Below, piece after piece: positions 23,013 to 37,192 of a stretch of 64,000 bases of DNA. The DNA comes from Daphnia carinata (Eukaryota; Arthropoda; Branchiopoda; Diplostraca; Daphniidae). Location of the stretch: the NCBI RefSeq assembly GCF_022539665.2, contig NC_081336.1, forward strand, positions 7,726,778 through 7,790,777, written 5' to 3'. Numbering within the stretch: the stretch's first letter is position 1; each line of letters starts with the position of its first letter. Position numbers and translations under genes: made by a program. Below the pieces are notes generated by a model. The model saw nothing but the letters and a program-made list of their open reading frames with translations, was not told where the DNA came from and searched no databases.

Positions 23013-24636
23013 TTACTTGACCGGAGGTGGATAACCGGGTGGGGCACCTTGGCCGGAAGCCACCCACGCAGAGAAAACATCCCTAATCAATACATTTCAA
23101 AATCCAGATAAACATTTAAGATAACAAATTTAAATAATAATTAAATGTTTATACCTGCAATGGCTGACGACGCACTCGTTGCTGCAGTACTCGTTCTCCC
23201 AGTCGGGACTGGAGATGGCCGCGTTGGGACAGCCGGAGCGGATGCAGTGTGGGTGTACGTTGGTACCAGGGCCAGGTTTGCCGGTACCTGTGACCTGATT
23301 TAAATGTTGTACTCTTTGCGGTTGTTGTTGCTGCTGCTGCTGAGACTGTTGCTGATTAGGTTGTTGTTGTTGCATAATGTGAGGTGAATAATTCATTCCG
23401 GCCTGCTGGACCTGATGAGGTGCAGTCTTTTGAATCATTTGCGGCTGTTGATTCATGTAAGCCGGTCGATTGTTCTGCATTGGATAATTCAACATGTTCT
23501 GTTGCTGCTGCTGTTGGTGTTGTTGCTGCATTTGTTGTTGGTGTAGATGAAGTTGCTGCTGTTGCTGCTGCTGCTGTTGTTGTTGCTGATCGACCATGAG
23601 GGAGTTCAACAATGGCGATGGCTTCTTCGACATGGGGGAGACGGGTTGTTGGGGCATCGGCGCAGAAGTGACGGCCATCGTCGCCGTGTACTGCGGTTGC
23701 TGCTGTTGTTGCTGAGGTGGCATGTTGTAATTGCTCTGATAATTGGCAAAGTTCTGCGCCGCCACGTTCTGCTGTTGTTGCTGCGCCGTCGGCGCATTGT
23801 TCGTAGCCTGGAACATTGGAACACTTTCGTTGTTGCCTGGGCCGTTGTTGCCCTCCTTCGACACGACGCTGGCCCTATAAGCGGCCAACGCTTTCAAATA
23901 TTCCTTTTTGGCCGCTTCCGTTTTCTTTTTGTACACCTGTTTCATTTAAAATTTTTTAAAAATCTATTCATCCACAACATTTAAAAACAAAAACCACGTA
24001 CGTTCTTGGATTCCGCGTCCAGGGCGTCCCACATGGAAGCGACAATTTTGGAGACTTCGCCAAACGACGCGTTGGGATTCTGGCCTTTGATGGCGGCCTG
24101 AGTGTCTCGGAAAAACAGGGCGTACGCTGAAACGGGCCTAAAAAAAAAATGAAATTTTTTAATGAAATTAAATGAAACTCATTTCGTGAAAGAAATGCAA
24201 ATTACTTTTGAGGCTCGTGAGGATCCCTCCTCTTCTTCTTTTTGGCCGCAGTGACTTTGGCTTTCTTGGCAGCAGCTTGGCCACCTCCCGCACGGCCGCT
24301 ATTCGTCTCAATGGGCTCAGGAGACGGGCGTTTATTGGCATTAATCTATCACATCATTTTTTTTTTTTATTAAAAATTTGAATCCAATTAAAAATCACAT
24401 CAAATTGAATAAAAAAAAAACGAACCTGTGTGATGGAATGGCAATCGTCGCCACTTTCCTCGCTAGTATCGCCGCTGGGCGGAGTGGCCGAAACGTTGGA
24501 GCCTAGCGGCGAGGTATTGACTCCGGGCATCATAGCCGGGCCTGTCCAGTTAGGTGGTGCCATCGTCGTGGCAGAGATCCTGTGCATGTCCGCTTCGGTC
24601 TGCAGTGGCCGGCACTCTACGGTGATCCGGCCGACT

Positions 24637-24668
<32 letters not shown>

Positions 24669-27600
24669 TTGTTGTTGCTGCTGCTGCTGGGGCGAGTACC
24701 TGTTGACGGAGGCCATCGGATTGTTGGCCGGTGGCGACCCCAACGTCTGCAGCGTGTAACCTCCTCCATCGGACATGGCGTGCGGATTGTAGAGCGGATA
24801 GTGCGACGACATGTCACCTCCGGCCGAAGGGTTGCCGTGGTACATGCCCTGCTGCGGCTGTTGCTGCTGCTGTTGTTGCGTCTGTTGCGGCTGTTGCTGG
24901 TGCGGATGGATGTGATGCTGTTGCTCGGCAATCGGCACTCCGCCCATCAGGCCCAGGGATCCCATATCGAACTCATCGTCACCAAAGCTCGGCGTGTGCG
25001 GCTGAAACTTTTATGTTTTGAATTCAAAAGAAATGAAATGAAATTCCATTTTTTTTTCTTGAATAATTAAAACTAATCTCATTTGCATACGACCGGGAAT
25101 GGTGCGTGTGCACTACTGTTGCCACTTTGAAAACGAGGGGTTGTATTGATTAGTCAGGGGAGGGATAGAATAGAGAAAAGAGAAGAGGAGAAGAAGAACG
25201 GGGGAAGAGAAGGGGGACGTAACAAACGACCAACATCAAAAAGCGGCCATCTTTGATGATGGCGTATGAGCATGGGGGGGGGGGGGGGGTTGGAATAATA
25301 CACGCAGACACATACCTGATCGGCCATGTTATATCGATGAGTGTTGCTGTAGTCGGGATGGATCTGATGATGGCCCGATTGTTGCTGTTGAATCTGTTGC
25401 TGTTGGTGATGTTGCGGTTGTTGTTGCTGGTGATGCACGTGAAGATGTTGCTGCTGGAGGGGATGAGCAGACGACGCCACCAATTCGGAATTCTGAAAAT
25501 TCAATCAGAAATTAGTTTTTTTTTTTTTTTTTTGAAACTTTTAAAACTTGGCGAAACGAAGGCAAAAGTTAACTTTGGACAATATGGTTGAACAAACAAG
25601 TTAACTGAATAACACAATTTCTCTTAAACTAAAAAGATAAACAAGCGACAAACGCAATGGACGAGTTTAGACCGTCTATTTAACAGTTGCCCCTCCCCCC
25701 TCGTCCATCCGAAAACAAAAAAGTCCAGCGGACCTTTTTCATTTCATCAGTTGTGCCCGGCTACTAGTTTCCTCCAAACAGATTGCAATCTGCCCAGCTA
25801 AAAATGACGCAATGCGATTTAAAAAAAAAAAAAAAGAGGGAATTTCGACACGTAGGTGAACATTGCAAAAGATATCTCTGTACACGTATGAAAATACATT
25901 TTAAAAAAAAGAGAGAGTTGAGACGAGTAAATTGTATTGGAGTTGGGAGGGGTAAAAGTAGGGCACGTCTAACACAATATATATAGGAAAGTTTTCTTTT
26001 TTTTTTTTCTATAAAAACAACGCAGAGAGATCTAATTCCAGCCTTGAGAAAAATCAATTTCTTTTAATATTTTAATGAAATGAGTAAAAAATGATTAGAT
26101 CTCCTCATTTTGGCAAGAATATTTTCGTTTCTTTTTAATTGTAAAACAATTTCAAACGCAAACTTCTTTTTTTTTCTTTCTTAAATTCAATTGATTTCAC
26201 ATATTTGTTCGCCTTGAGGGCAAGAGAGATCGACTGCCTCTTTTGAATTTTGTTTCCTTCTCCGGAAGAGTAAAAAAAAAAAAGAAGAAAACGGATGGAA
26301 TGAGAGAATATCTAATGAAAAGTGAGAGAATGAGATACACACATAAGCAAAAAGCACACACACACACACACACTGAAGAAACTAATCGATCGAGACCCCT
26401 CCAAGTTTTCTCTCCCGCACACACAAACCTCTTTGCGCAGCAGCAAAAGGGAGGAGGAACCTTATAAAATATAAAATAAAAAAACCTTTTTTTATTTTGT
26501 TTTGTTTTTCCCAACATACCCGTCCCCCCCCTTCATCTTCAAGCTCCAAAAGAGAAAAGAGAAGTTTATAAGGGGCGCTGCGGAATGTATTTATACGGTC
26601 CCGCGTATGTGTGTGCGCGCTAGTAGAATAAATCAAAATTCCTAATTTCGTTAAGCTGTACACATAGAGAAGAGAAAAAGAGCTGCAACGTCATTGGTCC
26701 TACGGACGACCTTCTTCTTCTTATTAATTCCTATTAATATCCTTCCATCTTTTTTTTCCCCCTCCCCAGCTTGTGTTTCATTTAATGGACTCACGATCTC
26801 TCCTGTTTTCGCTATAACGGTACAAAACAAAAGGGCATTTTTTTCTTTTTTTTTTTTAAATGAATATTAATGTAAATACCAGAAAATAATTAATAATTAA
26901 AAATGATACAGTCGACTGATCTGAGCTTTCCACCACCTCACGCGGGGTGCATTTTTTCACGCTCGTTTTCACGCTCAAGATTTTTTTTTTTTTTTTTTTG
27001 GAGGTTCCATCTGAACGCCATTCGGTGTAATGGCCGAAGGCACATTTTCTTGTGTTGAGTAGCGTATCGTACAAACACACACAACCGGGAAGTACAAAAA
27101 AAAAGGGGGAAACGGGAGTCCAGCGTGATTTTTTTTTTCTTTTGTGATTTAAAAATCCGTTAAGAACCGCAAATGAAACTTGGTGCGAGTGACCGATCCT
27201 CAAATATATTATTTTTATTTTTAGTTGAAAAAATAATAAAAATTGACGCCTCGCAACGGGAAAAAAAAAATAGAGAGACAATTAACCGGCAAATTTCCCA
27301 GCATTTTTGAAAGGAAAAAAACAAAACCACACGACGGGAAATGATTTCATCGCCGCGTGTTTGTCATTTTTTAAATATTTTCTTCCCAAAATCGAAAAAA
27401 AAAAAAAAAAAAATTCAATGAGATAAATAAATGTCAAGAACCTGTTGAAATTCTCAACATTTCCGATTGACTAATAATAATAATAATAATAACAATAATA
27501 AAAGAACAGCAGTCAATTGTTTCGGTTCTCATCCACAACAGTCCGTTCATTTTTTTTGTGGCAAAAGAGTTAGAAAAAAAAAAAGAACGGGAAATCAAAA

Positions 27601-27825
27601 ACACTTAAAATCTCATCAACTTCTCCGGGTTATTATTATTCTTTTTCCCCTCGGTTCGTTGGCTCATCTTTCCATCTATGCACCAAACTAAATTTAAAAA
27701 AAAAAAAAAAAAACCTCGAAAAAAAAAAAAGGAAATACCAAAGGGGTCATTACCTTGAACCAAACGGGATCGGTGAAGATATCGTGCAAGTCGGTAACAA
27801 CCGAACTACAAACTAATCCGTCCAT
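23013..27825 (-). CDS. TOX: TOX-family HMG-box transcription regulator with long polyglutamine tracts
   Basis: Seven coding exons keep frame: 27754-27825, 25316-25492, 24426-25001, 24206-24345, 24002-24137, 23155-23936 and 23013-23082, giving 650 residues. The N-terminus includes the TOX signature [13 protein letters not shown] basic NLS-like stretch ([20 protein letters not shown]) precedes the single HMG box ([52 protein letters not shown]) at about residues 320-390. The C-terminus carries the conserved TOX3/4-like cysteine motif ([35 protein letters not shown]). TOX proteins bind structured or kinked DNA and regulate chromatin and transcription. Q runs encoded by CAG/CAA mixes lie in exons 2, 3 and 6. 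A small extra exon near 25085-25130 cannot be excluded. First intron is about 2.3 kb. Confidence 0.93.
24631..24690. repeat. CAG/CAA trinucleotide repeat encoding polyQ in TOX
   Basis: On the minus strand this reads as about 19 consecutive glutamine codons, a mixture of CAG and CAA. Interruption by CAA usually limits strand slippage. A similar tract lies at 23563-23590. Confidence 0.9.
25274..25289 (+). repeat. Poly-G run (16 G) in a TOX intron
   Basis: Sixteen consecutive G residues lie about 26 bp from the donor of TOX exon 2, read on the opposite strand as poly-C. Long runs like this can form quadruplex structures and are a common assembly-error site. Confidence 0.9.
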
Positions 27826-28121
27826 TTTGCTTTGAAATATCGTCGAAAAAAAAAAAAAAATTTTTAAGCCTTTGCCTGGATTCGATCCAGCGACCCGAGA
27901 AAACAAAAACAAACTGCACGCTCGCACACGCACGCACGACAGGAGAGAGAGAGAAAAAAAAAGAGAAACACGGTCAAGTAAAGAAAAAGGAGGGAAGCGA
28001 AAACAAAACGATCCGTTCAGGAGCGATTGATCGGAACTTGTGGCTTTGTTAAAAGACAAGGCTCCACGGAACATGGAACAGCCCCGAAATGGGGCTCCTA
28101 TGCGCGCTCCTGGCGCGCGCA

Positions 28122-28140
28122 CCCCCCCCCCCCCCCCCCC
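28122..28140 (+). repeat. Poly-C run (19 C)
   Basis: Nineteen consecutive C residues directly follow the alternating stretch GGCGCGCGCA. A 22-base poly-G run lies about 340 bp further on, so the two could pair. Confidence 0.9.
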
Positions 28141-28482
28141 TCTGTTCCTAGAAGGGCGAAAAAAAAAAAAAAAAAAAACCCTCACGTTTTTCCACAGACG
28201 GGACGATGTCGTGTCTCTCTGCGCGTGTTACGAAGAAGGGGGGGCTCCGCACACACACACGCGTCCAGGGGCCTCCCAGCAGAGTGGCGCTGTGCGCGGG
28301 ACTTGCTCTAAAAATGTCGTGAACCGCGCATCTCCTTCCCGTCTACTCAAAGTGGCCCGACTTACGCAACATCAAATCATTTTCTTTTCATTTATTTTTT
28401 TTTTGTTATCCTAATATTCAAACGAAAAAAAAAAAATGTTTCCCCTTTTCCAAAAATTAAATATGAACAAATACATTAACTT

Positions 28483-28504
28483 GGGGGGGGGGGGGGGGGG
28501 GGGG
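28483..28504 (+). repeat. Poly-G run (22 G)
   Basis: Twenty-two consecutive G residues, complementary to the poly-C run at 28122-28140. It is the longest G homopolymer seen in the window. Confidence 0.9.
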
Positions 28505-31500
28505 AAACTGAAAGATTTCGTTCAATTTAAAAATTCCCGACATGTTTCTACGTTGCCCACGGGAATCGAAATTTTTGTTTCACCCCCTAAAAAAAAAAAG
28601 AAGAAACAAACCGAAAACGAATAATAAAAAAAAAAGCAAATTCATAAACGCGTTCAATGCGCAAGATCGGGAGAGGCAGCCAACGGTGAACGAGGACATC
28701 CCATTGGAGGACAACAAGAGCAAAAGCGGGGAGTACAACAAATGGCATACAACACACAACAACCCAACCCATCAATTCAAGCGTCTCTTCCATTATTATT
28801 ACCATATCTCGCCATTTTCTCCAACACCCCACCGTGAAGAAAACGAACGCAATTCCTTTTTACCCCGCCCAACATCATTATTCACTTTTCTCCGCACATT
28901 TTCCATGCATATATATATTTTTTTTTTTTAAAGAAAAAGGAAATCATTTTAAAATTGATGTTGCCGTACGTGAACGACATTTTCCCTTTTTTTTTTTCAA
29001 TCCCCCGTCACATACGAGAGAGAGGCTGGAACGCAATCAATAATCAGCCGTGCACGGCCTATAGTTAAATATCTAATGCAATCTAAACACCCCACCGAAT
29101 CATTAGTGCGGTCTTTCTCCTTGGCCTTTCCTTTACCCCCGTACGAAAATGAGCATCTTCATTTTCGATCTCCGAAATGATGGCAACGCTGGAAAATAAT
29201 CAAAAAAAAAAAAAAAGAGAGAGAAAAACTTTTTGTTTTTTGTTGTTGTTCCGTTTTCAACTAATTCAATCAAAGCGAACACAACCGAAGCACAAACGCC
29301 ATGTTAGTATGTACATATTAGATAGAAACGGGGAGGGGGGGAGCGCTTGCGATCCAATTAAGAACCAAACTCTGCGAGATTCTCTCCTCTCTTTGGTTAA
29401 GGTATTAGACGACCGGGTTGCATATCGATTGCATAACTCGATCACATGGCAAAGAATAAAACAAAGCGAATCCCTCCCTTCTCCTTAAAAAAAAAAAAAA
29501 AAAGATCAAAATGACGTCAATCGTCTTTTGAGTTTGAACAAACAAAATCAACCGTTATTGAAATTGAATCGAAAACTTAAAGTTCGTGCAACGATGAGAG
29601 AGAGACTTGATTATTATTTTCGGTAACGTTGAAAAAGAAAATGATAATAAAGGAAAGAATTAAAAGGACCGGGTGATTAACGACACAGAGGAAAAAAAGA
29701 GAAATCATTTACAATCACGCGTGAGACAGTAATTATCATTCCCAGTATTATTTCTTTTTTTGTGTGTGTGTTGAAAACGGCAACAATAAACTTTCACATG
29801 TTAACTAGATTCTTCCCTTCCCTTTTCAACTTGCATTATTTAATAATTCCCTCTTCTTTTTTTTTCCCGGAATAAAAGATTAGGTAATTTCAGTATTAAA
29901 AGAAAAAAAAAACAAATATCAAAGAGTGACGCAAAAAAAGGGGGGAGGGTATGGGGAAATCAAATTTGAGAATTCAAAAAAAAAAAAAAAAATATGTCGA
30001 AAGGCACCACCCCACCCCGTTTTGATGTTATTGATTTTCTTTTTAAGAGTGGGGGGGGGGAGGAGGAGGTTGGCAGAGAGAAATTCTTCCCACTTTTTTT
30101 TTCTTTCCACAGTGAAAAACGGGAGGGACCACACCCAACAAACATGGTTCCTCAGTGTGTGTGTGTGTGTGTGTTACACACTCACTTTCCCATTTATTTA
30201 ACCCAAATGTCAGACACACGAGAGAAAAGGAGGAGGGGGAGAAATCAGATTGAGGCCACAGCAACAACATTGCCCTCCCCACCCACCCACTTTTATTTCG
30301 TTTGCAAGGAACCGGGAGGGTGGGAGGGGAAACGAATAAAACAAACAAACCAATGTGGAACATACAAACAGGACAGGGGGAAGCCGTTAACATCAGAAAT
30401 CCATCCCTTTAAAAAACATTTAGAAAATAAAAAAAGAAAATGAGCTGCAGCGATAATAAGTAAACATCTATCATCCTAGCCCCGCCATCTTTGATTCTAT
30501 TAGAAAAACAATTCCAAACGGAAATGAAATTCTCTCAACTTTTTTGACATGCATGAAATATTCAATAAAGATAAAGAATATTTACTGACCATGTTTGATT
30601 TTCTTCTTTTTCTCGGGATACTATTTCAAAAGTTCCCTTCGAATCTCTGTGTGTTCCCGGATGAGGAAGTAGGAAATAGTTGTTGAGGGGGTAGGGAGGG
30701 GAACGAGATAAAAAACTTTGTTTCTTTTTCTTTCCAATTATCTCTTTTTTTTTCTTTTCTTTTCTTATCTCTATCCTTTTAGTTTCACACACACACACAC
30801 ACACACTGATACGACTAGTTTCTAGTTTCAAAGTTTTGGAAACATTGAAAATTCATTTGTTTTTGTGTGTCGTTTGGTTGCGAGAGAACAGCAGACGAAA
30901 AGCACAGCACTCGAGTTCTTCTTTTTTCCGGTTATCTTTTTTTTTCTTTTGCAAAAAGAGATAACAGAAATAGAGAAGAGCAGCAAAATAAAAAAATATC
31001 AGATTTGAATTTCTCGAGAAAAACCAACAAACACGCAAACACAACTCGACACCGATTTAAAAGCAAAACAGTTTCGAACACAACCACGCGGGAACAACAC
31101 GGTCCTGCGCAATGGCCGCTGTTGTGTACGGCGTGGCAAAAATGTTTTGGCTCCAAATCCACAAGTTTCACAACATTTCGCCAAAAACAAAAAAACGAGT
31201 ACCACACTAGAAAATTAAAAAAATCGTTTTCTTCGAAACTATTAAACACCCACGACGAAACGATAAGGAATTTCAAGATGAAAACACGACAAAAATTCAA
31301 GGAAACAGTTGGTGTGGCAACAATCTCGAACGAGGACGAAGCCCAGACTGAAAACGAAACCGAATGCAGTTGGTAGTCCCCCACCACCACCACGCCGTGC
31401 ATAGACACACACGCCCAAGAGTTTTTGACCACGAAAGCTAAGCAGAAAAGAGAAAAGGGGAATAAATAGAAAAAAGAAAGAAGAACGAGGTCCATGGGTG

Positions 31501-31810
31501 GGCTTATTTCAAACAAAATAAAATTTAAAAAAAAGAAAAAAAAAAAAACTTTTTATTTTATTTTTTTTTTCCTTCATGCCCACCCTACTTCTTTCGACAA
31601 ATGTCCCGCGGGCAATCTTGTCTTTTCTCCTCTTTCTTTTCCTTCGTTTCAAAGAAACTGAAAAAATCCCAATCGAATGTGTGTGTTTAAATGAAATTGT
31701 TTGGAAAAAAAAAGTACATAAATTCTTTTCAAAGTTATGTGTTGTTGTTGTAATCATTAAAAAATGTATATATAGATGGCGGAATGTGAATATCCCGAAA
31801 AACTTCAATC

Positions 31811-31824
31811 AGCGCCACCTGTCG
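31811..31824 (-). promoter_or_regulatory. CTCF-like motif
   Basis: The minus strand reads CGACAGGTGGCGCT, which contains AGGTGGCGC, the core reported for Drosophila CTCF. A related word TAGATGGCGG lies at 31773-31782. Binding is inferred from sequence only. Confidence 0.4.
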
Positions 31825-34800
31825 TCAAAAAAAGATGATCGAAAAGAAAACACATTCTTCGACGTGTGTTATTTTTAGACAGACACAAACAAAAAAACAT
31901 GGCTGAATAATTAATCAGCTGATTGGTAAACGCTTTTCAAGGTTGTGACGTCAGTCGTTAAAATGGGAGAGAGATGAAAAAAAAACGCACGTGACTATCG
32001 AATGATCTGCCGGTTTCTCCTGCCCACAATCAACACGAAACGAGTTCCTTCCATGTTTCACGTTTCCTCTTAAATTAAATTATAATAGAAAAAAACAAAT
32101 GCCTGTACACACCAACTAATTAGGTCTTTTTCAACTTAAAAGAATGAACGAAAACAAAAACAAAGAAAATTCCAGCAAGAAGAGGTTTTTCTTTTTGTCT
32201 TGGAATAGTTTTAACCAAATAACAGGGTTGCCGCGTAGTGAATGATTTCCTTCTTCGACGGGCGTGTACAATAATAATAATAAGAGGTAGTCGACAACCT
32301 GATGATGGATCGACTTTTGACATTTGAAAAAAAAAAACAGCAAAAATAATCTTTTAAAACAAAACAAAAATCCCTCCTATTCTTTTAAATTTATCTGAAA
32401 TTATCGTTTTTCACACGACCACATTTCCCATTCGATTTGTGTTTTGAAATAAACCGTAAACACAGAAAATGAAGAACCGGTTCCTCTTGTGCTACTACAC
32501 ACACTGCTACCACATTCCCCACCTCCACCCTTTTACACACACGATTTCATTTGATTTAATAAAAATTTAGCATTTAAGATACGCATACACTTTGAAATGA
32601 TTAAAAACGCCGAAATTTCTCCACGAAAAAACAAGAACAGTTATTTTTATTTCAACTGTCGACCTTTTACCATCTGTCTCTCTCTCCCCCTCAACATTTT
32701 CTTGAACTTAATCTATATTTCTTTTATATATATATATATTTCCCCCCTCTTTAAACACAACCTTTCCCCCCTTACTCCGCCCCCCTTTTTTTTTCTTTTG
32801 AAAACATTTTCTTCCCCCCCCCCCTCCCATAGCTTTCCCTTCTGTTCTTTTATAATACGCCGAAGACAACAACAACATCTACGGACGCGGTTTTATTTCT
32901 TATAAACGCTGCATGCGTTTACTTACACACAAAAAAATAAGAGAGAGATAAGCAAATGAAATTGTTAATCATATAAGAAAATGCGCCCTCAATTCCTTGT
33001 GGTTCGCTCTCATGAACAATCCCATCGTATTTTATTATTATTTTGTGATACTCGGAAAATCCTAATGAGAAGAACCCAATCTTGCACCCGACCCCCTCCT
33101 ACACGCAAGACATTCGAGTCATTTCGGGGGACAGCGAAAGAAGAACACGAACAAGAAAAAGTTTATGAAAATCTAATAACTTTCACTATTTAAGAAGAGA
33201 GGAGAAAATATGCAAGAAAATGAAATGATCTGATCGATTAGGTTTTCCCCTCTCTCCGTTTTTATGTCGATCGAGTCCCCCACGCCCGACGTCACGCGGA
33301 ATTCATTACCCCCTTCCCTTCTGCTTGTTCGTTCGGGATTTCAATATCGTTCGTCGACGTGATGACGATGAAATTTCCTAACGACATTGTGCAAACTAAA
33401 AGAAGGCAGAGAGAGAGAATGTTCATTATGAATCGACTCATTTTAAATCATTTTCATTATGAAAATAACTCGCCCCACTTCCATTTTCTTTTTTAAATAC
33501 ATCTAAACTTTATATGTTCATGGTCATTTAAACTTTAGAAATAAAAAATAAGATGAGAAGAACGACTACGTCCACTTCGGGAAACGAATAACACAAAAAG
33601 TTTGGCGGCCGGATGTCATTTTTTCTCCCCCCCCCCTTTGATGCAATAAAACTCACACACACACACACACACGGATGGCAATGAAACAATGCCATTACCT
33701 GATCATCATCATTTCTAAATTTTTCATCGGAGTTTCAGGAAAAAGAAAATAATAATCAGTTTAACCAAAAGGAAAAAAAAATATAACCGACTGAAAAGGG
33801 CGCGACAGGTCAGATCCAGCCCCCAACTCACGCACCTGACGCTTTGACCCCCTTACCCCCCCCTTACCATTTCTTTCTTCCCTCACCAACGTCTTAGGTT
33901 TCTTATAAAAATGATTTTTTTCTTTTCTTCTAACTTTCAATTATCTTTTACCTTCCTTTAAAGTCACCCCCCTCCCATCATCATCATCATTTTTACCCCC
34001 CCTATATTTTTTTTTGTTCTTTTTTTTTTTCTAAACTAGAAGAAGTTGAGGAATTGAGAGGTAGAGAAGGGGGGGGGGGGTGAGAGAGAGACAGAGAAAG
34101 CTACACATCTGTGCTGGACCACCTGTTGCCCGAATGACGCTGGAAGCGATGAAGAGCAAGAGAATGAAAGAAAAGTCAGAACGAAAACAAACGTCAAAGA
34201 AGAAAAACAAAAACTCCACTGTTTTTCTTCTTTTCTTTCATTTTCCATCCTTCTTCCACCGTGGCCCCAAAAAAAAAAAAAAATATTTATTTAAAAAAAA
34301 AAAAAAAAGGATTTTTGTTTAAGGGTCAAATGGCTCACGGGGTCACAACTCTTTTTCTCCCTTCCATGTTGTTGTTGTTTAGCCGTTAAGCTCCTCCCCT
34401 TTTTTCTCCCGAACGTTTTTGAAAAATACAATTTTAAAAAACCCAGCCATGTTCCAAACATTCCTAACCCCTGGATAGGGTCCAGCAACCTCGTTCGCAA
34501 CACAAGAGTCACGCCACAAACATTCCAACAAATCCCCCCCCCCTCCTGGCCCTCAACGTCTAATAACCAAAACGGATACACGCTATTATGCGACATTCCC
34601 TTAAAAAAAAAACGGTACATCACGACGAACCTCCTGGAAGTTGGTTTCAATTTAAAAAAAAAAGAAGAAAACAACAACAACAAAAGAAAAATAAAAATCA
34701 TTCGTCATTTTTTGTTTTCCACATCGGGGGGGGGGGGGGAGGCCGTCGTGAATCTTTGGCTCACGGTGTCAATGCCGACGCATCAAAACTCATCATCTTT

Positions 34801-37144
34801 CAACGCTCACGTAACCACAACAACTCGTCTTCGTTCAACCGCATCTCTTCTTTTTTAGAGGTCGTCTACTCGCACGAAAGAAAAAAAAAACAGAAGAAGA
34901 TAATTCGAAATCCTTGGAATTTCTAAACGACTTTAGCAGAGACTTCCTTCTCACTACCCCGACACCGAATCAAATAAGAAAAAACTCCAATTGAAATTTG
35001 TGGAAGCTCTGCTGGTTAAATGATTGAAGAAACATCAAAACCCAAGGACATACAGCACATGTACATACACTATTAGTGCAATCAATATCGAAAAATAAAA
35101 ATGGAGGACAAAGTAAGGAGGAAAGTAGGAGCTACTAAAGAGGGAAATATCGATCCAATTTTGTTCTTTTGGGGCTATCCAGCACCCCCCCCCCCCTGCC
35201 GAGAAAGTATAATGACGAGACTATTGCACACATACGAGTCTATACAGTCGGTGTGTGTGTGTGCTTGTACAAAATGATTCAATGGTCGGATCGAGAGATA
35301 GTCGGGAATTGCATTTTGTTATCCTTTTGGGCTTGCTCGTATAATATATCCCTTCGACTTAGACATATACATCCGAGAGCTACAGAGGAAAAAGCCCAGG
35401 GGGGACTTGATTAGAATATCGATGTCATTCTTCTTCATGTCACGCAGAGGAAAGGGGAATTTAAAACAACAAAAAAGAAAACCCAAATCGAATTGTGTTT
35501 CCCATTTCACGAAGAAAAAGAACATGGCAATCGCTGTTACATTTTTGGATATTTAAAAAAAGAGACTTCAAAAGAGCTGAATTTCAGAAATGAGTTAACC
35601 AAAAGCCATATCATTATATAAGAGAGAGCTCTTTTAAATCCCTTCAGCCACTCCTTAATAAAAAAAAAACCCACCTCCTACCCCTCCACCCAATCTCTTT
35701 CCCCAAAGCTGCTAATTCCAATTAAAGTCCCGCCATCCGAAGGGGGGGAGAGAATGAAAAGCAGTGCAACGCTGATTAACAGCTGATTTAAGTCGGTAAA
35801 ATGGGGGGAAAAAAAGAAGAAAATAAAATACCTTTAAAACATATATATGTAGTTCTCCTATTCTTCCTACACCGACAATACTAGTCGGGGGAGGAACCAG
35901 GGAGAACAACAGAATCCCATCAGACTAATTTCACATTAATGAATTGCATTGCCTATTCTGAGCGCTGCTCTGTGTGTGTGTGTCTTTTTTAATCCCCTTT
36001 TCCGCCTGCCTTTATTATTATATTTATTTATTTTTTTTTTTTTTGGAAAACTTCAAACGAAACTGTGTAAAGAGATGGGTGGTGGAAAAGAGGGGGGAGG
36101 GGTTCTCCTGAACCAATCCAATCTGCTCTCTATTCATGAAAGTTTCATCGACTCAAACAAGTGCGTCAGACACACAGAGGGTAGAGTGTGTGTTTTTTAC
36201 GAATAAGAAAAGAACGTCAAAATAATAAAAAAGAAATCAATAATCTTTGCGAGTCCTTCTTTAAAGGCTTTGATTGAATATGCTCAATGTTTCAACAACT
36301 CTTGGCCTCAGTGTGGGCTAAAAAGTTGCAACTTGGACCACATCGGCGAATTCGATGTGCAAAGGACTAAATTTCAAAAGCAAATTCACAAAGTTTTCGT
36401 TCCCCTCAAGCGTTCCAAACGCACAGCCCTCGTCCTCCTCTCTTCTCCCCCCTCTTTTCCAACAAAACTTGTCTCCAGTCTTCTCTCCCTCTCCTACTCT
36501 TCATTCTCATTCTCTCTTTGCTCCCTCTCCAGAGAGAAACCAATCGATCGACCCCTCCCGCGTGAGCATGCTTTGCTTGCTTAAAATTGATCCACTTCTC
36601 TCTCTGCCCTTCTGTCCCTCCTCCATGGAAATCTGTTTTCGCAACCATTAATACTTGATGAGGCACGGCCTTCTCCTAGAACTTGTGGCCAACACAGCTC
36701 GAAAACTGGGCTAATGAAAAACTCATGAGGGCTCGATAAGTCAACATGAAGAGAAAATCTGTTTACAATTAATAGCAACCTTGGGCTTCATCCGAGTTGG
36801 GTAACAACATGCAAATAAATCCTTCCCATTTTATGTTGGTCCACTTGAAGACTTACTAGCAGTATGTTTGAGGGGAACGATGATCGTTTTACATAGCGTG
36901 ATACACCTAATGATAACTCAACTACGCCAGTTTATAACAAGAAGATGAATCGACTTACGTGCTCGCTACAGGCGGTGCTTGGGTGGAACAAGACGAAACG
37001 GTGCCGTTAGTTGTTTCAAATCTTCTAATAACATGGGGAAGGATCTGTAAACTGGTTGATGCTCAAATCAGACACGCATCCTAGACCAATACAGCGCGAA
37101 AATATACTCACGCCTGCTTCCAAAAAAATACAGACGAACTCTGA

Positions 37145-37192
37145 GCCATCTAGCGGTCGAATCAAGCTTCATTCGTCTTTAGCGCCATCTAG
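37145..37192 (-). promoter_or_regulatory. Pair of CTCF-like CTAGATGGC motifs
   Basis: Two same-orientation copies, GCCATCTAGCGG (37145-37156) and GCGCCATCTAG (37182-37192), lie 37 bp apart. In reverse they read CCGCTAGATGGC and CTAGATGGCGC, close to the CCASYAGRKGGC form of the CTCF site. They sit just past the 3' end of Su(dx). Confidence 0.4.

Noticed and set aside
23384-23984. Long + strand leucine-rich ORFs opposite TOX
   Set aside because: They are the antisense reading of CAG/CAA glutamine tracts, which gives poly-leucine; TOX exons on the minus strand explain the region.
27866-27900. tRNA-like B box (minus strand CTGGATCGAATCCAG)
   Set aside because: The T-arm-like palindrome lacks an A box at the right distance and no acceptor stem can be paired.
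29177-31376. Numerous Lys/Phe-rich ORFs in the TOX upstream region
   Set aside because: They derive from poly-A/poly-T runs and microsatellites, occur on both strands, and carry no domain or splice pattern.
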